Positions 1-6,186 of a DNA stretch of 41,922 nt are shown here, piece by piece. Position 1 is the stretch's first letter. The number at the start of each line of letters is the position of its first letter. The position numbers and the translations under genes are program-made. Under the pieces are notes generated by a model. It did not search any database and was not told the DNA's origin. It worked only from the letters and a program-made list of their open reading frames with translations. This stretch comes from Oscillospiraceae bacterium (GTDB lineage: Bacteria > Bacillota > Clostridia > Oscillospirales > JAAYXM01), in assembly GCA_017559985.1 (NCBI GenBank), contig JAFYPW010000031.1:1-41922 (forward strand), in the 5' to 3' direction.

Positions 1-1298
1 CACAAAATGCCGCCCGCGCGCGTCCTCTCAAACCGCAAAAAGAGCGTTTTCGGAATCGGCGTTGCGCCGAGTGCGGCGAGGACAAGGATGAAAAGATAGC
101 TCTTTGCATAGTAAAGAGTTTCTGTATTAAAAAGAGGATAGTTACCCGCGCCGAAAAGTGCGCCGACATATTCCGTAATCTGTAAAAAGCTCTCGCCGTC
201 AAAGATTATAAAGCTTATTAAAATAAGAAGAGTTACATAAACGTGTTTTAGCGCGCCTGCCTTTTTGAGGAGATTTCCCCACACAAACTTTTCACACATC
301 AGAAGCAGCGCAAAGAACACACCCCAGAGAATGAAGTTCCACGCCGCACCGTGCCAGAAGCCGGTTAAAAACCAGACAACGCAGATATTGAAGATATAGC
401 GAAGCGGCCCTACGCGGTTTCCGCCGAGGGGAATATAAACATAGTCGCGAAACCAGCTTCCGAGCGAAATGTGCCATCTTCTCCAGAACTCGGCAACGCT
501 CTTTGAGATAAACGGATAATTGAAGTTTTCCATAAAGTCAAAGCCGAAGAACTTTCCAAGCCCGCGCGCCATATCGGAATATCCCGAAAAGTCAAAATAA
601 ATCTGAAGCGCGAGAGAAACGGCATAAACCCAGAAGAAGAGAACGCTCTTTTCACCGCTCTGGCGGAAAACGTCAACGAGCTCGCCGAGCACGTTTGCAA
701 GGAGAATCTTCTTTGAAAGACCGCAGATGAAGAGGGAGACACCCTCTGCCGTCTTCTTTACCGTGTGCGTGCGCGAGGTAAGGTCGTCGGCGACATCGGC
801 ATAGCGCACGATAGGACCCGCTATAAGCTGCGGAAAGAGTGAGATATACGCCGCGAGGGTTATAAAGCTTTTCTGTGCGGGAGTGCCGCGCCAAACGTCA
901 ATCGTGTAGCTTAAAATCTGGAAGGTGTAAAAGCTTATGCCGATGGGGAGCGCGATTTACAGAAGCGGAACGGAAAGCCCGCTTACCGCGTTGAAGTTTT
1001 CTATGAAAAAGTCGGCATATTTAAAAACGCCGAGCGCGGAAAGAAAAAGTATGCAGGAAAGCGCGAGATAAAGCCTTCCCGCCGTCTTTCCCCTGTTTTT
1101 CTCAATAAGGAGACCGAGAAAAAAGCCGCAGATGACCGTTGCGAGCATCAGGAAAACATACCTCGGCTCACCCCAGGCATAGAAAACAAGGCTTGAAATG
1201 AGAAGTGTGAAGTTTTTAAATCTCCGTGGCGTGACTACATAAAGAATCAGCACGAGCGGGAGAAAATAATATAAAAAAGGAATACCTGAAAAAAGCAT
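1..1298 (-). pseudogene. MBOAT-family O-acyltransferase (AlgI-like), interrupted by an in-frame stop; 3' end outside the window
   Basis: Membrane-bound O-acyltransferase of the AlgI/DltB type, which transfers acyl groups to extracellular polysaccharide or wall polymer. The start at 1296-1298 follows an AAAGGAA ribosome binding site. The first 113 codons encode the usual hydrophobic N-terminus (YAWGEPRYVF). A TAA at 957-959 then stops the frame, but the same frame continues without shift to the window edge as good MBOAT sequence: LPIGISFYTFQ, the WRRWHISLGSWFRDYVYIP motif with its conserved His, and GFWHGAAWNF with the catalytic-type His. Family members are usually about 470-520 residues, so 40-80 residues should lie beyond position 1. 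The stop may be a real nonsense mutation or a sequencing error. Family assignment is firm; the acceptor substrate is unknown. Confidence 0.85.
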
Positions 1299-1309
1299 AG
1301 AAGAGTTCC

Positions 1310-1345
1310 TTTCATAAGAAAAGGGCGAGAGTTTCTCGCCCTTTA
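1310..1345 (-). terminator. Intrinsic terminator of the minus-strand lipoprotein gene
   Basis: An 11-bp stem (AAAGGGCGAGA at 1320-1330 with its complement at 1334-1344, 3-nt loop) lies just downstream of the lipoprotein stop. On the minus strand the stem ends in TTT and is followed by TCTTAT. It also separates that gene from the MBOAT gene downstream. Confidence 0.6.
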
Positions 1346-1349
1346 TAAA

Positions 1350-2063
1350 TTATTCTTCAAGAGTTTTCGGGCACATAAGGAAGAAGACCTTGTTGCCGAT
1401 TTTTTCGCAAACCGTCTGCTCTGCTTCCGTGCAGATGTTCCAGCGCGGATTTGCGTTGTCTTTGAGCGTTTTTACAAATGCGTCTGCATCGCCCGACACT
1501 TCAAAGACATAGCCTACAAACGGGATTGTGCCGATATTCGGCGCAAACATTGTGCAGGAGTCAAAGCCTGTAATCTCTGCGTCAAAGCCGGCGAGGTATC
1601 CTGCTTCCATCGGAGCTGTGCCGCCCATGAACTTTATCGCCTCGTCTGTAATGCAGGCTGCGGCAATGTCAGCTGCGCTCTTGTCTGCATTTGCGCGGAA
1701 AACTGAGAGAAGCGTGTCGCCGAGAGTTTTTGACTCTGCGGGCTTTTCCTCAGGCTTTTCTTCGGGGACTTCCTCAGGCACGACCTCGGGTGAGGTTTCA
1801 GGCTTTTCTGTCGGTTTTTCGACAGGCTTGTCTGCGGGCTTTTCTGCAGGTTTCTCCTGTGGTTTCTCCTCGGGTTTTACTTCGGGAGCTTCTTCTTTCT
1901 CCTCAACCTCGGGCGCGTCGGTTTCTTCTCCGTTTTCAACCTCGCCCGGAACGTCTGTTATGATTTCGCCACCTTCGTCTTCAACCGGAGCATCGTTTCC
2001 TTTGCAGGCGGAAAGAGCGAAGATGAGCGCGAAAGCTAAAATCAAAGCCAACAATCTTTTCAT
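1350..2063 (-). CDS. Secreted lipoprotein with EKP-repeat linker and a conserved C-terminal domain (paralogue of 3204-3671)
   Basis: 237 residues. The N-terminus is a lipoprotein signal peptide ending in a lipobox LSAC (Cys20), so the protein should be anchored on the outer face of the membrane. Residues of about 25-110 are acidic and then a proline-rich linker of EKP repeats (PEEKPQEKPAEKPADKP and similar), a probable wall-spanning stalk. Residues 112-237 form a compact domain strongly similar to the paralogue at 3204-3671, with shared FAPNIGTIPF, GYVFEVS, NPRWNICTEAE and FFLMCPKTL segments and two conserved cysteines. The start follows an AAGGAG ribosome binding site and a good promoter. 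It is divergent from the propeller gene at 2250. I do not recognise the C-terminal domain; the function is unknown. Confidence 0.85.
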   Translation of the reverse strand: MKRLLALILAFALIFALSACKGNDAPVEDEGGEIITDVPGEVENGEETDAPEVEEKEEAPEVKPEEKPQEKPAEKPADKPVEKPTEKPETSPEVVPEEVPEEKPEEKPAESKTLGDTLLSVFRANADKSAADIAAACITDEAIKFMGGTAPMEAGYLAGFDAEITGFDSCTMFAPNIGTIPFVGYVFEVSGDADAFVKTLKDNANPRWNICTEAEQTVCEKIGNKVFFLMCPKTLEE

Positions 2064-2094
2064 ATCTGTTTCTCCTTTGTAGTTTTATGTATTA

Positions 2095-2123
2095 AGAATA
2101 CAATAAAATGACAGGAAAGTCAA
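2095..2123 (-). promoter_or_regulatory. Sigma-A-type promoter for the lipoprotein gene
   Basis: On the minus strand TTGACT (2118-2123) and TATTCT (2095-2100) are separated by exactly 17 bp, preceding an AAGGAG site and the ATG at 2063. Confidence 0.65.
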
Positions 2124-2131
2124 TCGGAGCA

Positions 2132-2157
2132 TTTTTACATATGACAAAATGTAAAAA
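2132..2157. repeat. Inverted repeat in the divergent promoter region
   Basis: Perfect 9-bp arms, TTTTTACAT (2132-2140) and ATGTAAAAA (2149-2157), with an 8-bp spacer, sit between the divergent promoters of the lipoprotein and propeller genes. This placement suits an operator, but no regulator is identified and AT-rich repeats arise easily by chance. Confidence 0.45.
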
Positions 2158-2182
2158 CTTTTTAGAAAAGTGAATTTTGTTA

Positions 2183-2211
2183 TAGAAAAACTGAAATGAA
2201 AGTGCTATTAT
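2183..2211 (+). promoter_or_regulatory. Candidate extended -10 promoter for the first propeller gene
   Basis: TATTAT (2206-2211) is preceded by TGC, giving an extended -10. The -35 (TAGAAA at 2183-2188, 17-bp spacer) is weak. The next gene starts about 40 bp downstream behind AGAGGAG. Confidence 0.4.
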
Positions 2212-2249
2212 AGCCTAAAATAAGACAAAATGGAAAGAGGAGAAAAGAA

Positions 2250-3170
2250 ATGATAGAAATAAATTATGACGCAAATACCGTAATGCGCGGCAACTACCCG
2301 ATAATAAAGAAGCTTGGCGCATGCTCCCCGCGCGGCGAGATGACGCCGTTTGTCTGGGAGGGTCGTCTTTACCGCTCAGAGCTTGCCGGCGACGATTATG
2401 CAGGAGCAGACACAATAATCCGCGATGTTGAGACAGGAAAGGTTATAGCAAGTCTTGCAAAGGACAGCTATTTCACGTCGGCTTTTGTTGACGATGATGA
2501 GGTTTATGTTCTCGGTGTTGACAAAGAAAAGCGCGACACCATAAACATATTCAAAAGCCGCGACCTTGTAAACTGGAAGAAGGAAATCCTTCTCACAAAC
2601 CCGGGCTGGACGTATTACAACACTTCCCTCACAAAAAACGAAGAGGGTTATGTTCTTGCGCTTGAATCGGACCATGCGGACTTTGCGGGCAGCGAACCGT
2701 TTACCATCTTTTTCGCAAAAAGCTCTGACCTCAAAGAGTGGGAGCACCTCGACCCGACAAGGTTTACAAACTCCAAAGAACGTTACAGCGGCGGCCCGTG
2801 GTTTAAATACAGCGAGGGCTGGTACTATTTAATCACGGTGACAATGCTTCCGTGTAAGAGATTTACAAACTACATCTTCCGTTCAAAGGACCTTGAAACC
2901 TGGTATGTCGGATACTACAACCCGATTCTCATGCCGGATGCAGACGACCGCAAAATCTCTCCCAACCACGCGGCAGATCTTGAAGATAAGATGGATGAAA
3001 TACTTCACGGAGGCTTTAACATCAATAACTCCGATATTGATATGTGCGACTGGCAGGGAAAGACCTACATAAACTACTTCACCGGAAACCAGCTCGGAAC
3101 ATCCTGGTGGATGATGGAAGCAGAATACGACGGCACAGTTGCCGAATTTTTAAAGTCTTACTTTGAATAA
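2250..3170 (+). CDS. Five-bladed beta-propeller, glycoside-hydrolase-like protein (GH43-superfamily type), paralogue 1
   Basis: 306 residues with no signal peptide, so it is probably cytoplasmic. The text is typical of five-bladed beta-propeller glycosidases and relatives (GH43/GH32/GH117-type folds): repeated blade signatures such as SRDLVNWKKE, FAKSSDLKEWEHL and RSKDLETWYVG, Trp/Tyr-rich strands (GGPWFKYSEGWYYLI) and a late motif HGGFNINNSDIDMCDW. I cannot place the catalytic acids with certainty, so hydrolase activity is inferred. It starts with AGAGGAG about 10 bp upstream. It is divergent from the lipoprotein at 1350-2063 and is most similar to the copy at 4683-5612, with a nearly identical N-terminus (TVMRGNYP, KKLGACSP, GEMTPFVW). 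Confidence 0.8.
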   Translation: MIEINYDANTVMRGNYPIIKKLGACSPRGEMTPFVWEGRLYRSELAGDDYAGADTIIRDVETGKVIASLAKDSYFTSAFVDDDEVYVLGVDKEKRDTINIFKSRDLVNWKKEILLTNPGWTYYNTSLTKNEEGYVLALESDHADFAGSEPFTIFFAKSSDLKEWEHLDPTRFTNSKERYSGGPWFKYSEGWYYLITVTMLPCKRFTNYIFRSKDLETWYVGYYNPILMPDADDRKISPNHAADLEDKMDEILHGGFNINNSDIDMCDWQGKTYINYFTGNQLGTSWWMMEAEYDGTVAEFLKSYFE

Positions 3171-3177
3171 ACGGAAG

Positions 3178-3194
3178 AGGGGCGCTTTGCGCCC
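3178..3194. terminator. GC-rich hairpin between convergent genes
   Basis: GGGGCGC and GCGCCCC flank a 3-nt loop in the 33-bp gap between the convergent stops of the propeller gene and the second lipoprotein gene. There is no U tract in either direction, so termination is only suggested by position. Confidence 0.35.
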
Positions 3195-3203
3195 CCGCTC
3201 CAT

Positions 3204-3671
3204 TTACTGCTCTGAAAGCGTTTTCGGGCACATCACAAAAAACACTTTTCCGTTTTCTGTTTCAACAACAGTCTCCTCGGCTTCTGTGCAGATGTTCCAG
3301 CGCGGGTCTGCATTTGCTTTGAGTGTTTCCGCGAAGCTTTCCGCGTTTTGCGACACCTCAAAGACATAGCCGATAAACGGAATTGTTCCGATGTTGGGTG
3401 CGAACATAACCGCACGGTCAAAGCCCGAAATTTCAGACTTAAACCCCGCAAGCTCGCCCTCTGTGACGGGCGCCGTGCTTCCCATAAACTCGATTTCTTC
3501 GCGCGAGAGAGCCGCGTCTGCAATCTCTTCGGCGGTCATATCGGAGTTTTCGCGGAACACCTGCCGCATAGCTTCACCGAGGGTTTTTGGCGCGTCCTGT
3601 TTTTCTCCGCCGCAGGCGACGAGAGAGAAAAGGATCGCAAAAGAGAGAAGAAACAAAACATATTTTTTCAT
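3204..3671 (-). CDS. Secreted lipoprotein without linker, paralogue of the 1350-2063 product
   Basis: 155 residues. A lipoprotein signal peptide ends in LVAC (Cys20). After a very short spacer comes the same domain as in the 1350-2063 protein, starting at TLGEAMRQVFRENSD and running through FAPNIGTIPFIGYVFEVS, DPRWNICTEAEE and FFVMCPKTL. The EKP stalk of the paralogue is absent, so the two should display the same domain at different distances from the membrane. It ends convergently with the first propeller gene and starts divergently from the second, so the two-gene module around it has been duplicated. Function unknown; the domain is not one I recognise. Confidence 0.82.
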   Translation of the reverse strand: MKKYVLFLLSFAILFSLVACGGEKQDAPKTLGEAMRQVFRENSDMTAEEIADAALSREEIEFMGSTAPVTEGELAGFKSEISGFDRAVMFAPNIGTIPFIGYVFEVSQNAESFAETLKANADPRWNICTEAEETVVETENGKVFFVMCPKTLSEQ

Positions 3672-3690
3672 AATATCATACCCCTTTCAT

Positions 3691-3700
3691 ATTATATAAT
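3691..3700. promoter_or_regulatory. Shared, palindromic -10 region between divergent genes
   Basis: ATTATATAAT in the 75-bp gap between the second lipoprotein and second propeller genes contains TATAAT on both strands and could serve as the -10 of both divergent promoters. No convincing -35 is visible on either side. Confidence 0.35.
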
Positions 3701-3746
3701 TTTTCAAAAGTTTCAGATTTATACATAAAAGAAAAGAAGTGATAAA

Positions 3747-4670
3747 ATGGCTGAGATTAACTATAACGAAGAAACTCTTATGCAAAAAGACTTTCCGGAG
3801 ATAAAAAAGCTTGGTGCGGTGTCTCCGTTCGGCGATAATATGCTGTTCGCGTGGAAGGAAAGGCTTTATCGCTTCGGCTTTGTTGACCCTGCAAAAAGTT
3901 CTGCCGTTTTCTGCTTTCCGCAGGCGGCTGTACGCGACGCCGCGACGGGTGAGTTTGTAAGCTTTCTTGCGCAGAACAGCTTTTTCCACTCGGTCTATGT
4001 CGAGAACGACACGGTTTATGTTCTCGGCGTTGATATGAAGGAGAGAGGACGGATTCTTATTTATGAAAGCCACGACCTTGTAACCTGGGAAGAGCGAACC
4101 CTTTTTGAAAATTCGGGCTGGACATATTACAACACCTCTCTCACAAAAGGTCCTGACGGATATGTTCTTGCGCTTGAATCTGACCATCCGGACTTTGCGG
4201 GAGTGCCGTTTACCGCGTTTTTTGCAAAAAGCCCGGACCTTGTCGACTGGGAGTTTGTGGATTATGATCTCGGTTATGCAAAGGACCGCTATATAGGAAG
4301 CCCGCGCCTTATATATTCCGACGGATGGTACTATCTCACGGTTTCCGAGCAGCTGCCTTGCAAGAGGTTTGCAAGCTATATCCACCGCACGCGCGACTTC
4401 CGCGACTGGTATGTGGGTTTGTATAACCCGATTATTATGCCTTCTCACGAGGACAGACAAGTTTCTCCGCGCGCTTCTGATATCGACCGTGTCACACTTG
4501 AAAGGATGAAAAAATCATTCATATCAAGCAATTCTGAAATTGCCCTGTGTGAATTTGGCGGGAAAACATACATAGGCTACGTTGCGGGAAACCAGCTTGG
4601 CTCATACCATACTGCCGAGGCGGAGTATGACGGCCCGCTTGATGAATTCTTAAAATCATTTTTTGAATAA
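3747..4670 (+). CDS. Five-bladed beta-propeller, glycoside-hydrolase-like protein, paralogue 2 (divergent copy)
   Basis: 307 residues, no signal peptide. It shares the family skeleton with the copies at 2250 and 4683: NYNEETLM, KKLGAVSP, YYNTSLTKGPDGYVLALES, FFAKSPDLVDWEF, SDGWYYL and a C-terminal EAEYDGPLDEFLKSFFE. It is the most divergent of the three: GEMTPFVW is replaced by GDNMLFAW, the GGPW strand by GSPR, and the NINNSDIDMCDW motif by ISSNSEIALCEF. Altered positions in these otherwise invariant motifs suggest changed specificity or loss of activity. The ATG follows a weak GAAGTG-type site. It is probably co-transcribed with paralogue 3, 12 bp downstream. Confidence 0.78.
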   Translation: MAEINYNEETLMQKDFPEIKKLGAVSPFGDNMLFAWKERLYRFGFVDPAKSSAVFCFPQAAVRDAATGEFVSFLAQNSFFHSVYVENDTVYVLGVDMKERGRILIYESHDLVTWEERTLFENSGWTYYNTSLTKGPDGYVLALESDHPDFAGVPFTAFFAKSPDLVDWEFVDYDLGYAKDRYIGSPRLIYSDGWYYLTVSEQLPCKRFASYIHRTRDFRDWYVGLYNPIIMPSHEDRQVSPRASDIDRVTLERMKKSFISSNSEIALCEFGGKTYIGYVAGNQLGSYHTAEAEYDGPLDEFLKSFFE

Positions 4671-4682
4671 GGAGAGATAAAA

Positions 4683-5612
4683 ATGATAGAAATAAACTAC
4701 GACAAAAATACCGTGATGCGCGGTAACTATCCGAGAATAAAGAAGCTCGGCGCGTGCTCACCGTATGGAGAGATGACGCCTTTTGTATGGAACGGAAGGC
4801 TTATGCGCCTCGAACTTATCGACCCGAGCTTTGCGACCGACAGTTCCATACCGCGCTATGCGGGAATCCGCGATGTCGAAACGGGCGAAATTCTCTCAAC
4901 CTTTGCCGAAGACAGCTATTTCCACTCGGCATACGTTGAGGACGGCACGGTCTATGTAACGGGCGTTGATATGAAGCGCCGCAGCACAATCCGCGTTTAT
5001 ACGAGCCGCGACCTTAAAAACTGGACAAACGAAGTGCTCTTTGATAATCCGGGTTGGAGATACTACAACAATCAGATAACAAAGGGGCCTGATGGCTATG
5101 TCATCGTGCTCGAATCTGATCATCCCGAATATGCGGGAGAGCCGTTCACGATGTTTTTCGCAAAAAGCCCCGACCTTAAAGAGTGGATACATCTTGACCC
5201 GACGAGGTTCTGCAACTCTCCCGAGCGCTATAACGGCGGCCCGTGGATTCGCTACTGCGACGGCTGGTATTACTTAATCACCGTAACGCTCCTTCCGTGC
5301 AGGAGGTTTACAAACTATATCTTCCGCTCAAAAGACCTTGAAACCTGGTACGTCGGATACTACAACCCGATTCTTATGCCGGATGCGGATGACCGAAAAA
5401 TCTCCCCGCGCGCGGTCGATTTTACGGAGGAAAGGCTTGAAGAAGTAAAGCACGGCGGCTTCAATATCAATAACTCCGATATCGATATGTGCGACTGGCA
5501 GGGAAAGGTATATATAAACTATCTTTGCAGCAACCAGATTGGCTGGTACTATATGGCAGAGGCAGAAGCAGAGGGAACGGTTGCGGATTTCCTAAAATCA
5601 TACTTTGAATAA
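4683..5612 (+). CDS. Five-bladed beta-propeller, glycoside-hydrolase-like protein, paralogue 3
   Basis: 309 residues, no signal peptide, very close to the copy at 2250 across its length (shared INYD.NTVMRGNYP start, FAKSPDLKEWIHLDPTRF, GGPW, RFTNYIFRSKDLETWYVG, FNINNSDIDMCDWQGK). It begins behind AAGGAGAG only 12 bp after paralogue 2 and ends in a strong terminator, so it is the last gene of a two-gene unit. It has no lipoprotein partner of its own, unlike the other two copies, which fits an extra tandem duplication. Function as for paralogue 1: a probable cytoplasmic sugar-binding or sugar-cleaving propeller, substrate unknown. Confidence 0.8.
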   Translation: MIEINYDKNTVMRGNYPRIKKLGACSPYGEMTPFVWNGRLMRLELIDPSFATDSSIPRYAGIRDVETGEILSTFAEDSYFHSAYVEDGTVYVTGVDMKRRSTIRVYTSRDLKNWTNEVLFDNPGWRYYNNQITKGPDGYVIVLESDHPEYAGEPFTMFFAKSPDLKEWIHLDPTRFCNSPERYNGGPWIRYCDGWYYLITVTLLPCRRFTNYIFRSKDLETWYVGYYNPILMPDADDRKISPRAVDFTEERLEEVKHGGFNINNSDIDMCDWQGKVYINYLCSNQIGWYYMAEAEAEGTVADFLKSYFE

Positions 5613-5652
5613 AAAGAAAGCCTTGACGGATTCCGTCAAGGCTTTCTTTTTT
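5611..5652 (+). terminator. Strong intrinsic terminator after the propeller genes
   Basis: A 15-bp stem (GAAAGCCTTGACGGA at 5616-5630 with its complement at 5632-5646) is followed by TTTTTT. The A tract on the left also suits the minus-strand tRNA-Arg transcript, so it may work in both directions. Confidence 0.85.
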
Positions 5653-5653
5653 C

Positions 5654-5728
5654 TGGCACCCCCAGCGCGAGTCGAACGCACGATTTGCCCTTAGGAGGGG
5701 CATGTTATATCCACTTAACTATGGGGGC
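5654..5728 (-). tRNA. tRNA-Arg (anticodon CCU)
   Basis: Read on the minus strand, the molecule has the acceptor GCCCCCA paired with the 3' UGGGGGU (a G-U at 1-72), the anticodon stem UGCCC/GGGCA with loop CUCCUAA giving anticodon CCU, a T arm with GTTCGACTC and an encoded CCA end. It decodes AGG. Confidence 0.88.
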
Positions 5729-5805
5729 ATATAACATCTATAATTTTAATATATTGCGGCTTTTCTGTCAAGGAATAAAAAGTTTGAAACTTTATAAAAA
5801 AGTTG

Positions 5806-5834
5806 TTTAAATCGTGCGTTGTGTATGATATAAT
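5806..5834 (+). promoter_or_regulatory. Promoter of the zapA operon
   Basis: TATAAT (5829-5834) has TTTAAA 17 bp upstream (5806-5811, 4 of 6 matches to the consensus). The run of genes starting at zapA follows, behind TTGGAGGGG. Confidence 0.55.
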
Positions 5835-5873
5835 TATTACATATATAATTATGTTTTTTGGAGGGGTTCCGAT

Positions 5874-6185
5874 ATGAAAAACGCAATAAATGTTAACATT
5901 GCAGGGGTTGAGCTTCGCCTCATTTCAGGAGAGAACGAGGAGTATACACGCCGCGTTGCCGCACACGTTGACGCAAAGGTCAGCGAGGTTTTAAAGCTCG
6001 GCAGCTTCTCGATTGTTGAGTCTGCTCTTCTTTCTGCGATAAACATTTCCGATGAGTATTACAAGGCTCTTGAAACAGCAGAAAATCTCCGCACACAGCT
6101 CAAAGACTACCTTGAAGACGGCAGCCGCATGAAAGCGGAAATTGCCGACTTAAAGCGTGAGATTGTGCGCCTTGGCGGAAGGTAA
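5874..6185 (+). CDS. zapA: Cell division protein ZapA
   Basis: 103 residues, the usual length for ZapA, a small coiled-coil protein that binds FtsZ and promotes bundling of Z-ring filaments at mid-cell. The N-terminal beta segment (VNVNIAGVELRLISGE) is followed by EYTRRVAAHVDAKVSEVL and the ISDEYYKALE region. The C-terminal half is a predicted coiled coil (ETAENLRTQLKDYLEDGSR) ending in a basic tail. A GGAGGGG site lies 9 bp before the ATG. The U32 peptidase family gene starts 2 bp after the stop; the same zapA-U32 order is common in Clostridia. Confidence 0.87.
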   Translation: MKNAINVNIAGVELRLISGENEEYTRRVAAHVDAKVSEVLKLGSFSIVESALLSAINISDEYYKALETAENLRTQLKDYLEDGSRMKAEIADLKREIVRLGGR

Positions 6186-6186
6186 T

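Noticed and set aside
1528..2082. Plus-strand open frame with Ser/Gly repeats opposite the lipoprotein gene
   Set aside because: It is the mirror of the EKP repeats on the other strand; no ribosome binding site or promoter, and the minus-strand frame has signal peptide, promoter and a paralogue.
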